Of a stretch of 11,323 nucleotides of DNA, positions 1 through 7,500 are shown in pieces. The notes beneath the pieces were generated by a model. The model saw only the letters and a program-made list of their open reading frames with translations, did not search any database and was not told the DNA's origin. The position numbers and the translations under genes were made by a program. Positions within the stretch are counted from its first letter, which is position 1; the number at the start of each line of letters is the position of its first letter. The stretch is from NCBI GenBank assembly GCA_900321595.1, contig ONWP01000020.1:1-11323 (forward strand). The letters run 5' to 3'. This DNA comes from an uncultured Eubacteriales bacterium. Lineage in GTDB: Bacteria > Bacillota > Clostridia > Oscillospirales > Acutalibacteraceae.

Positions 1-262
1 CCTGACGCTGACGATCAAGGTTTGCCTCGCCATCGGCGCGGCGCTGGGTCTGGTTTTCGTGCAGATCTCCGGCTACGACGCGAGCGCGGCCGTCATGACC
101 CAGTCCACAAAGAACATCATCTACTTTGCCTATATGGCCATGCCCGGCATCTTCAGCCTGCTGTCGATCTTCCCGATGCTCAAATATGATCTGGTCGGGG
201 AAAAGAAGGAGCAGATCGCGCTGGCGCTGCAGGAACGCAGAAAGGTGAAGGATCCGGAATGA
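1..262 (+). CDS. GPH-family sugar:cation symporter, C-terminal fragment (5' end outside window)
   Basis: The reading frame is open from base 2 and gives about 86 residues, the end of a larger membrane protein. It shows a hydrophobic helix (KVCLAIGAALGLVFVQISGY), a short loop, then a second helix with a proline/glycine kink (IIYFAYMAMPGIFSLLSIFPML). A charged tail follows, with YDLVGEKKEQIALALQERR. This layout, especially the last helix followed by a YxL...I...L..R tail, is typical of glycoside-pentoside-hexuronide:cation symporters (MelB/XylP/YicJ type), which import sugars or small glycosides with Na+ or H+ across the cytoplasmic membrane. The stop codon overlaps the start of the downstream GH36-like gene as ATGA, so the two are co-transcribed and translationally coupled. 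This fits uptake of an alpha-galactoside that the enzyme then cleaves. The substrate cannot be read from this fragment. Another MFS subfamily is possible but less likely. Confidence 0.82.
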   Translation, partial: LTLTIKVCLAIGAALGLVFVQISGYDASAAVMTQSTKNIIYFAYMAMPGIFSLLSIFPMLKYDLVGEKKEQIALALQERRKVKDPE

Positions 263-1764
263 AAAGCTTTGATATCACCGCTCTGACATGGAGCGTCGAA
301 TGTGAAAACGGCGGCGAAGCCGCGCTGCGCTTCGAGCCGGCGACGGACGGCCTGCGCGTCTATCTGACCGCCGCCGCGGACGCGCCGACCTTCGCGCGCG
401 TCAAATGGGCGTGGCGCCCTTCGGACGACCTGCGCGTTCTCGGCGACGCGTGGGAGCGAAGCTACGCGGATCTGGGATTTCTCCCGATCACGGAAAACGA
501 CCGGGACATGCCCTGGTACTTCGCGGCGGCCGACCGGCACGACACGCTCTGCTTCGGCGTCCGGACGCAGCCGAGCGCCTTCGTCAGCTTCCGGCTGGAC
601 GGCGGCGGTCTTTCCGCGACGCTGGACGTGCGTTCCGGCGGCTGCGGCGTGCGCCTGGGAGGCCGCGAGCTGTGCCTTTGCGAATTCGTCCTGCGCGAAT
701 ATCCCGGCGCGGACCCGGTCGCGGCGCTTGCAGAATTCTGCAAGGCGCTCTGCCCGGCGCCCCGCCCCGTGAGCGGACCGATTTTCGGCAGCAACGACTG
801 GTACTACGCCTACGGCGACAACACGGGGGCGCAGATCCTGCGCGACGCCGCGTGTCAGGCGGAGCTCGCCGAGGGTCTCCCGGCGCGGCCCTACGTCGTC
901 ATCGACGACGGCTGGGAGCTGTCCTCCTGCCGGGGGCCGTGGCTGCCGAACGAAAAGTACGGCGACATGGCGTCTCTCGCCGCGAAGATGAGCGATACGG
1001 GTGTTCTGCCGGGGATCTGGATGCGGCCGCTCCACAACGTCGCGCCCTGCATCCCGGACGACTGGCGCGTCCCGCGCGGCGGCAAACGCGAATATCTCGA
1101 CCCGACCGTGCCCGGCGTGCAGGCGCTCATCCGCGCCGATATCCGCAGAATACGCGGCTGGGGATTCCGCCTGCTCAAGCACGATTTCACGACCTTCGAC
1201 CTGTTCGGCGACTGGGGCCGCAACTTCACGCGCGGCGCCGGCAATTGCACGGACTGGCATTTCGCCGACCGCTCGAGGACGAACGCCGAGATCACGCTGG
1301 ACCTCTACCGGCTCATTCGCGAGGAGGCAGGCGACATGGTCGTCATCGGGTGCAACACGATCTCGCATCTGTCGGCAGGGCTCTTCGAGCTGCAGCGCAT
1401 CGGCGACGACACCAGCGGCCGCGACTGGGTGCGCACCCGCGATTACGGCGTGAACACGCTGGCGTTCCGGCTCTGTCAGCACGGCGCGTTCTATTTCGCG
1501 GACGCGGACTGCGTCGGCGACGTGAACGGCGCGATCCCGTGGGAGAAGAACAGGCAGTGGCTCGACCTGCTCGCTTTGAGCGGCACGGCGCTCTTCGTCA
1601 GTCTGCCGAATATGACGCCCCGGGAAAAGGCGGACGTCGCGAACGCGTACCGAAGACTCTTTGAGAAGCACGACCTCGCGCCCGTGGATATCCTGTCGAA
1701 AACGCCCTCGCGCTGGCGACTGGACGGCGAGGAGATCGTCTTCGACTGGTCCGATCCGTCGTAA
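259..1764 (+). CDS. GH36-like alpha-galactosidase, cytoplasmic
   Basis: Predicted 501-residue glycoside hydrolase of clan GH-D, most like the short GH36 alpha-galactosidases, which release terminal alpha-linked galactose with retention of configuration. The N-terminal ~170 residues look like the beta-sandwich. The barrel begins at GSNDWYYAYG, followed by the VIDDGWE strand (residues 214-220). The predicted nucleophile is Asp309 in LLKHDF, and the acid/base is Asp383 or Asp384 in RIGDDTSG. The stretch GVNTLAFRLCQHGAFYFADADCVG is also typical. There is no signal peptide, so the enzyme acts inside the cell. The start is an ATG overlapping the symporter stop, preceded by a GA-rich ribosome binding site (AGGTGAAGGA). 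At 501 residues it is shorter than the ~700-residue GH36 enzymes, but motif order is intact and the C terminus looks natural. Specificity could extend to other alpha-galactosyl-like sugars; the family call is firmer than the substrate. Confidence 0.88.
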   Translation: MKSFDITALTWSVECENGGEAALRFEPATDGLRVYLTAAADAPTFARVKWAWRPSDDLRVLGDAWERSYADLGFLPITENDRDMPWYFAAADRHDTLCFGVRTQPSAFVSFRLDGGGLSATLDVRSGGCGVRLGGRELCLCEFVLREYPGADPVAALAEFCKALCPAPRPVSGPIFGSNDWYYAYGDNTGAQILRDAACQAELAEGLPARPYVVIDDGWELSSCRGPWLPNEKYGDMASLAAKMSDTGVLPGIWMRPLHNVAPCIPDDWRVPRGGKREYLDPTVPGVQALIRADIRRIRGWGFRLLKHDFTTFDLFGDWGRNFTRGAGNCTDWHFADRSRTNAEITLDLYRLIREEAGDMVVIGCNTISHLSAGLFELQRIGDDTSGRDWVRTRDYGVNTLAFRLCQHGAFYFADADCVGDVNGAIPWEKNRQWLDLLALSGTALFVSLPNMTPREKADVANAYRRLFEKHDLAPVDILSKTPSRWRLDGEEIVFDWSDPS

Positions 1765-1779
1765 AACGAAACAAAACGA

Positions 1780-1806
1780 CTTCCCGCCGGGCTCTCCGGC
1801 GGGAAG
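1780..1806. terminator. Bidirectional intrinsic terminator between convergent glycosidase genes
   Basis: A perfect 11-bp stem (CTTCCCGCCGG / CCGGCGGGAAG) closes a 5-nt loop, 16 bases after the GH36-like stop and 16 bases beyond the GH31 stop. An A-rich stretch on the left (AAAACGAAACAAAACG) becomes the U-rich tract for minus-strand transcripts. The plus-strand side has a weaker T-rich tract (CTTCCTTATACTCTTT). One hairpin therefore probably ends both converging transcripts, more efficiently on the minus strand. Confidence 0.85.
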
Positions 1807-1821
1807 CTTCCTTATACTCTT

Positions 1822-4446
1822 TCAGAACGTGAACGTCAGCTCGCTCGCCCGGTACACGTCGGCGGTGAACATGACCTCGTACACGCCGCCGTCCGGCGAG
1901 GGGCCGGTCACCGCGAAGGGTTTGCCCGCGGGATCTGCCGCGATCCTCGCGAAGTCGACCGGTTTGCCGTTCAGCGTGACGGCGGTCAGCTCGTCCGCGT
2001 GGACGCGCACGGTCCACGTGCGCTCCGCGAACGCCCGCGCGCCATCGAACGCGCCCTTCGCCGCGTCGATGGTCAGCGTGTTCGCGTCCTCCCCGCCCGT
2101 CAGCGCGACGCGCGTCGTGCGGTATTTGCCGTCCTTGTACGCCACGGTTTCGCAGTCGTCCTCGTAGATCGTCGCCGTATCGTCGTCATTTTCGCCGGGA
2201 TACACGTCCAGCGTCAGATGCGACCAGTCGCCGGATTTCGTGCTCATCATGTTGTCCGCGAGCGCCGTCACGCTGCCGCGCCTGACAAAGATCGGCGAGG
2301 TATCCAGCCCGTGCGCCACGCGGATCGTCTGCGGCCCCGTAAACGTCTCGCCGGTCCAGACGTCCATCCAAGAGCCGTCCGGCAGGAACACGTCGCGCGA
2401 AACGTCTCCGCTGCTGAGCGCGTCGAAGAAAATGTGCGCGTGGTTGTTCCCGTCAAAGTACTCCGCCCGGATCGTGTGCGTGGAGTGCGCCGGGAGATAA
2501 TCCGTCTCGCGCAGCTCGTCCCAGACGTCCCACGCGTCGATCACCGGCTCGTCGTCGATCCACAGCCGGAACCCGTCGTCTGACATGACGCGGAAGCGGA
2601 TCGGCTCGTCTCCGACGGTCAGCTCGCCCGTCCAGCGCGCCGTGAAGTAGTCGCTGACGCTCAGCCCCTCCGGCGCGTCGAATACCCAGTCGTGATCGAT
2701 GGTCGGTTCGAGCCTCGAGACCTCCGGTTCGCCGGAGAAGGTCTCGTTCGGGTAGTATTCCGCCAAGAGGCCGGGCTGCCCGTTATAGGTAAAGGCGTAG
2801 TCTTCCGCGACCGGCTCCGCGTCGGTGATCGGCGCGACCAGGATGCTGTCGCCCAGCAGATATTCATCGTTGCGGGCGCTCTGCGCGTACTGCGGATAGT
2901 CGACGTCGAGCCGCCGCAGCATCGGCAGACCGGTCTCGTAATTTTCATGCGCCAGCGCGTAGAAGAGCGGCAAAAGCCGGTAACGCATATCCACATAGGT
3001 GTGCGCGACGTTTTCCACCGCGTCGCCGTGAAGCCAGGGCATCCGGGAATAGGGCTTCGTGCAGTGTACGCGCATGATCGGCGACAGCGCGCCGAACTGC
3101 AGCCAGCGCATGTACATTTCAGGCGTGACCTCGCTCGTATGCCCGCCCAGATCGGCGCTCACGTAGGGCAGCCCCATGCCAACGCCGCCGTAGACCGCGT
3201 TGAACAGCTCGTCGGCCAGATCGTCCGCCGAGGTGCCCACGTCGCCGGTCCACTGCAGGCTGTAGCGGTGGGCGGCCAGCTCGCTCGCGTATTCCAGATT
3301 GCCGTTGCCGATGCCGTCCACATTCGCCATGATGGCGGGCCGCCGGGCGTATCCGCCCTTCGCCGCGTTTTCATAGAACGCCTTTGTGATCTCGTAATAG
3401 GCGTACATGCCGGACGTGTAGATCGACAGCGCGTCGTCCACAGGCTTGAGGCTGGTCCACCAGTTGCGGTCGTACCACCAGTAGTCAAGCCCCATGCCAA
3501 GCAGTTTTTTCAGGTTGTAATTGCGATAGACGACCTCCGGCAGATCCAGCAGATTGTCCGTGCCCCAGGTGGGCTCCGGATGATCGTTGAATACGACGGA
3601 GACGTCCTTGTCGTGCAGCGCGGCAAGCGTCTTCCGCATATTCGGGAAATCCCTGCGGTTCACGGTGTAGCCCGCGCCGCTCTCGGCGCTGCGCCAGTCG
3701 GTGTCGATGACCAGCACGTCGATGGGATACCCCCGCTCCCGGTAGTCGTCCACCTGCGCCAGCGCCGTTTCGTCCGTGTACTCATAGTAACGCGAATCCC
3801 AGAAGCCCAAAAGCTCCAGCGGCAGCATCTCGCTGCGGCCGGTCAGCTCGACGAAATCAGCCGTGAACTGCCGATAGCTGCCGCCGGGCAGGAAGACGAA
3901 AACGTCCTGCGCCTGATTGTCCAGATCCCAGCCGTTGTTCGCAAGCAGCGTCCCGACGCGGTAGCCCTGCTTTGAGGGGATGACCCGCGGGCTGTCGCAG
4001 AAGTACCATGACGTTAGATCGTCAGACGGCTCCGGCAGGAACAGATTCGCGTCGGTGTCGCCGTTAAACCGCCAGAGCACGCCGCCGTCCGGCGCGGTCA
4101 CATACACGCCGTCGGCGCTCTTCGCGTTTTCGGGCAGATGAACGGTGTACGCGTCCGTCTCGATCAGAACGTACCCGTCCGCGCGCGTTTGCGTAAACGC
4201 GACCTCGTCCCAGCCGGTACGCTTCTGTACCGTGAAGGACGGCCGGTTCTCGAAGCCCTTCGGCCCGCGCGTCTCGATCCGCAGGAGCGTGCCGCTGAGC
4301 AGCTCCACGCGGACGCTGCCCTCGGTCACATGGGACGGCATCCCGTCCTCATACAGCCGCTCAATGTAAACAGGCTTCAGCGGCAGTCCGAAGACAGACG
4401 TGACATACATCACGGCGCTTAAAAGCCAGCAAAGAACGCGTATCAT
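1822..4446 (-). CDS. GH31 alpha-glycosidase with inserted PA14 domain and C-terminal DUF5110-like domain
   Basis: An 874-residue family 31 glycoside hydrolase (alpha-glucosidase/alpha-xylosidase type, retaining). In order: a short hydrophobic N terminus (residues 2-20, possible signal peptide ending near VFG); an N-terminal beta-sandwich; a (beta/alpha)8 barrel from about 210 to 540; a PA14 domain at about 557-676 (GLLAEYYPNETFSG, then RFRVMSDDGFRLWID and IRAEYFDGNNHAHIFF); the resumed C-terminal sandwich (FLPDGSWMDVWTGE); and a DUF5110-like end (LTLDVYPGENDD, ATIYEDD). The predicted nucleophile is Asp326 in DYWWYD and the acid/base is Asp402 in WTGDVG. PA14 domains often bind carbohydrate. 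The start is set by GGAGGT 7 bases upstream of the ATG. A start at Met13 would lose part of the hydrophobic segment. It has its own promoter and faces the symporter/GH36 operon. Whether it cleaves glucosyl, xylosyl or galactosyl linkages cannot be decided here. Confidence 0.94.
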   Translation of the reverse strand: MIRVLCWLLSAVMYVTSVFGLPLKPVYIERLYEDGMPSHVTEGSVRVELLSGTLLRIETRGPKGFENRPSFTVQKRTGWDEVAFTQTRADGYVLIETDAYTVHLPENAKSADGVYVTAPDGGVLWRFNGDTDANLFLPEPSDDLTSWYFCDSPRVIPSKQGYRVGTLLANNGWDLDNQAQDVFVFLPGGSYRQFTADFVELTGRSEMLPLELLGFWDSRYYEYTDETALAQVDDYRERGYPIDVLVIDTDWRSAESGAGYTVNRRDFPNMRKTLAALHDKDVSVVFNDHPEPTWGTDNLLDLPEVVYRNYNLKKLLGMGLDYWWYDRNWWTSLKPVDDALSIYTSGMYAYYEITKAFYENAAKGGYARRPAIMANVDGIGNGNLEYASELAAHRYSLQWTGDVGTSADDLADELFNAVYGGVGMGLPYVSADLGGHTSEVTPEMYMRWLQFGALSPIMRVHCTKPYSRMPWLHGDAVENVAHTYVDMRYRLLPLFYALAHENYETGLPMLRRLDVDYPQYAQSARNDEYLLGDSILVAPITDAEPVAEDYAFTYNGQPGLLAEYYPNETFSGEPEVSRLEPTIDHDWVFDAPEGLSVSDYFTARWTGELTVGDEPIRFRVMSDDGFRLWIDDEPVIDAWDVWDELRETDYLPAHSTHTIRAEYFDGNNHAHIFFDALSSGDVSRDVFLPDGSWMDVWTGETFTGPQTIRVAHGLDTSPIFVRRGSVTALADNMMSTKSGDWSHLTLDVYPGENDDDTATIYEDDCETVAYKDGKYRTTRVALTGGEDANTLTIDAAKGAFDGARAFAERTWTVRVHADELTAVTLNGKPVDFARIAADPAGKPFAVTGPSPDGGVYEVMFTADVYRASELTFTF

Positions 4447-4453
4447 AACAACG

Positions 4454-4459
4454 ACCTCC
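4454..4459 (-). promoter_or_regulatory. Ribosome binding site of the GH31 gene
   Basis: On the minus strand this reads GGAGGT, followed by a 7-base spacer (CGTTGTT) and the ATG at 4446. It fixes the start used for the GH31 gene in preference to internal Met13. Confidence 0.85.
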
Positions 4460-4465
4460 GATCCC

Positions 4466-4479
4466 TGAAGTTAATTTCA
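4466..4479. promoter_or_regulatory. Candidate operator palindrome over the GH31 transcription start
   Basis: The minus strand reads TGAAATTAACTTCA, a 14-bp dyad in which six of seven half-site positions pair. It directly abuts the -10 element and would cover the expected transcription start, the standard position for a repressor. It resembles a LacI/CcpA-type site in length and in its TGAA...TTCA ends but has TA rather than CG at the centre, so a classical cre site is unlikely. The binding protein is not encoded in the window. AT-rich palindromes also occur by chance. Confidence 0.35.
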
Positions 4480-4507
4480 TTCTATCATTTTTCTGCGGAT
4501 TGTGCAA
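4479..4507 (-). promoter_or_regulatory. Sigma-70/sigma-A type promoter of the GH31 gene
   Basis: Minus strand: -35 TTGCAC (4507-4502), a 17-base spacer, and -10 TAGAAT (4484-4479). The -10 lies 32 bases upstream of the ATG, leaving a short leader with room for the RBS. The GH31 gene is therefore transcribed independently of the large secreted-protein gene, whose terminator lies just upstream. Confidence 0.8.
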
Positions 4508-4527
4508 CGGAAAAAACTGATTTTCCG
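4508..4527. repeat. Short inverted repeat between the terminator and the GH31 -35 element
   Basis: CGGAAAA and TTTTCCG are perfectly paired across a 6-base loop. On the minus strand the hairpin follows the U-tract of the upstream terminator, so it could be a back-up 3' structure. It also sits directly against the -35 box of the GH31 promoter, where an activator or repressor could bind. No function can be assigned. Confidence 0.35.
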
Positions 4528-4529
4528 CG

Positions 4530-4559
4530 AAAAAAGAGCCGTTCCCGGCTGGGAACGAC
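4530..4559 (-). terminator. Intrinsic terminator of the 1687-residue secreted-protein gene
   Basis: Read on the minus strand, a 9-bp stem (GTCGTTCCC / GGGAACGGC, one G-U pair) with a 4-base loop is followed by TC and a run of six T. It begins 17 bases after the stop codon of the large gene, at the right distance and in the right direction. Confidence 0.87.
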
Positions 4560-4576
4560 CCTTTATTTTGGTTGGA

Positions 4577-7500
4577 TTACGCCATGCCGAAGATGGTCTT
4601 GAAGGTGTTTCTGATCAACAGAACCATCTTGCGGAGCATCTGCACGAACTGATACATCGCGCCGAATTCACGGCCGACAGCCTGCGTCGCGGCGGGCGCG
4701 GCTTCCTCCATGGCGGTAAGCACATTGTACTCGGCGATGGAGTAGTCGTGATAGGCTTCCTTCATCACGAAGCCGGCTCTGGCGATGTAATCGGCGGTGG
4801 AGCTCAGCATGGAGATCACGATGCCCTTATAGTCCATATCCTCGTAGCGGACGAAGAAGTCTGCGGACGCGTCGGTGATGCTGTCGGCGCCGAAGAAGAT
4901 CCAGAAGAGGATTGCCTTGCCGGTGCCGGGCTGATCAGCCTCGACGTGCTTGAGCGTCTTCAGGAGCGAGCCGATGAAGGCGCGGATGCCCTCGCTCCGG
5001 CCCATATTCTCCTCGATGTACTTCATGATCGCGTCGATGTTGTCGCCAAACGCGATATCCTCGACCACGTAGTCAAGCACGGTGGTCAGCAGGTCGGCCT
5101 TGCCTTCCTCGCTCAGGCGGATCGTGTAGGCCTCGTCGCCGTTCTTCGAGGTGAACTTGATGGGATCGGTGAAGTGCAGCTTCTCGCTCAGGGATTCGAC
5201 GGTGAAGTCAAGCTCGATCGGGATTCCGGATTCCGCGATCACGTCGCCGATCTTCGACAGCAGGAAGTTGATCGGATCGGTCTCCGCGAAGCGCAGGTCG
5301 AAGCCGAGTTTTTCCTCCGCCAGCGCATACAGGTTGATGTCGTAGATGGGACGAATGGTATCGAGCAGGACGTTGACGGCGGTCAGCAGGTGGTTGACTG
5401 CGACCTGAACGCCGCCGACCTTGTCGAAGTAAAGCAGGCCGGGAAGCACGTCCTCGATGAAGACCAGCGGATCGTCGCCCAGCTTGTCAAGCAGCGAGAA
5501 GACGGGATCGATGATGTTCTTGACGATGTTCTCGGGATCTGCCTGCAGCTCGGCGGGCGTCTTGATGCCGTCCGCGCCGACAGCCTCCAGCAGCGGGATC
5601 AGACCGTAGCTGTAGCCGTCGTAGCCGAGCGCCTTGACGTTGATGCTGTCAAGCAGCGTCAGCTCGATGTCCTTCTCGGCAAGGATGAAGTTGAGGACGG
5701 GCGTCAGCGGCTTGAGGATCTCGATGAGGCCGGCCTTGAACGCGGCCTTGTCGCCGTCCGCGAAACTGAAGCTCATATTGTCCCACGCGTTCAGATCCAG
5801 TCCGATCTGCTCGAGCAGACCCATGTTCGCGATGGCTTCGGGCAGCTCGATACCGCCGACCAGATCCTTCAGGGAGCCGGCAAGGCTGTTGAGCGTGTCG
5901 GCCTTGTACAGGTTCGCCAGCAGATAGTTCACCGCGTCGCCCAGGTTTTCGGCGCCGCCGAGGTTCTCGCTGAAGAGCGTGATCACGTCGTCGGTGAAGT
6001 CCTCAAGATGCGCCTGCAGGTATTCCGCCTTATCCTTCGTCCAGAAGGACTGACCGACGGAAGCGGCGTACTCATCCCAGTAGTCGTAGTCTTCCTGCTC
6101 GATGTTGCCCTCGGTGATCCAGTTGATCTTTTCGGGCATATCGTAGCGCTGCGGGAAGATCAGCTCGACGACCGCGGCGATGGAGTCGGGATTGTTGGCG
6201 ATGACGTTGTCGATAATGGTCTGGATGCTCTCAGAGAGCTCGACCTTGGCTTCGTCTTCCGCCTTGGAGGAGTTGATGAAGTCCAGAATGCTGTTGAGCA
6301 GGTCGTTGTCGCGGATGCCGCGCATCAGGTAATCAAGCACGGCCATGAACACGTCGGCGCGGTTGCCGACCACGATGCGGGCATAGTCGGAGCCGTGTCC
6401 CTCAACGCCTGCGAACGGGCTTGCCGTCCGGTAGCCGGGGATCCACTCGACGTCGGTGCCCAGCATGGAGAGCTTCTCCTCGTCGATCGCGGGCAGCGTC
6501 AGTGCGGGAGCGGCAGGCTCCTCACCCTCAGCGGGCTCCTCGTCGGGCTTGGTCAGCAGCCCGATGATGGAGTTCAGCAGGCCGTTGAGCGAGCTGAAGT
6601 CGATGCCCAGCGAGGAGATGTCGAGCATCTCGCCGATGTTGACGTCAAGGGCGTCCGCGATGGCGTTCTTGATATCGCCGGGATCGGCGCCGACACTGAC
6701 TGTATAGTGCGCGTCGGCATGATAGGCGATGGAGGTCTTGAGCTGGCTGAAGAGCGGCTCGACCAGACCCATGTGCAGCGCGAACGCCAGATTCGGCAGC
6801 GCCTTCAGGATGAAGTCCAGAGGAGCGGCAGCGAACTTGTCGAGTACGCCCTCAAGGGGTTCGATCAGGCCGTTTTCAAGCAGCTTGCGGGTGGAGTCGA
6901 GCGTATTGCCGTTGGGCACGCTCTCGGCGCCCAGGGCGACCAGGATCGGCGCAAGCATGTTGTTGTAGCCGGGGTTGCCGCCGAAATTCATGAACAGGTT
7001 GATCGGGTCGACGGTGATGCTGGCGATACAGTAGGAACCGGAACCGGTACCGACCTTGACCGGGCCGATCTCGGTGGTCTTGTTCGCCAAGAGCGCCAGC
7101 AGCAGCTCCTCAAGGCCGGAAAGGGCGGCGCTCGCCGCGTTCAGGAAGGACTCCTTGTCGGTGATGCCCCACGCGAGGGTCAGCTTGCCGGTCTCGGCAT
7201 CGTAAATGTTCTCGTTCTCCCAGGGGTTCACGATCCACTCGTCGGCTTCCTTGTCGACGGTGGCGGTGTTGGGCACGGCGTTGAGCGCCGCGGCGACCTC
7301 GGGATACGCGCCGACGTTGCCGGCCAGAAGCTTCGGCAGCAGCTCGATGCCCATCTTGCTGAGGGCCGTCGGCAGGTTGTCAAGTTTCAGCGAGATGTCC
7401 ACGCTGACGGGATCGTCGACGTGCGTGGTCGCGGGCAGATCGGCCCAGACCTTCGCGAATTCCTTCGTCACCATCGGGTACACGTACTGCACCAGGGTGT

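Noticed and set aside
130..1671. A 513-codon open frame on the minus strand opposite the GH36-like gene
   Set aside because: Same complementary-codon register; the translation is Arg/Ala/Val-rich with no family motif, while the plus strand encodes clear GH36 motifs.
2692..3975. A 427-codon open frame on the plus strand opposite the GH31 gene
   Set aside because: A shadow in the complementary register of a well-supported GH31 reading frame; no RBS or recognisable domain.
4466..4479. The GH31 palindrome as a classical CcpA cre site
   Set aside because: It lacks the central CG expected of cre and LacI-family half-sites, so it is recorded only as an operator of unknown type.
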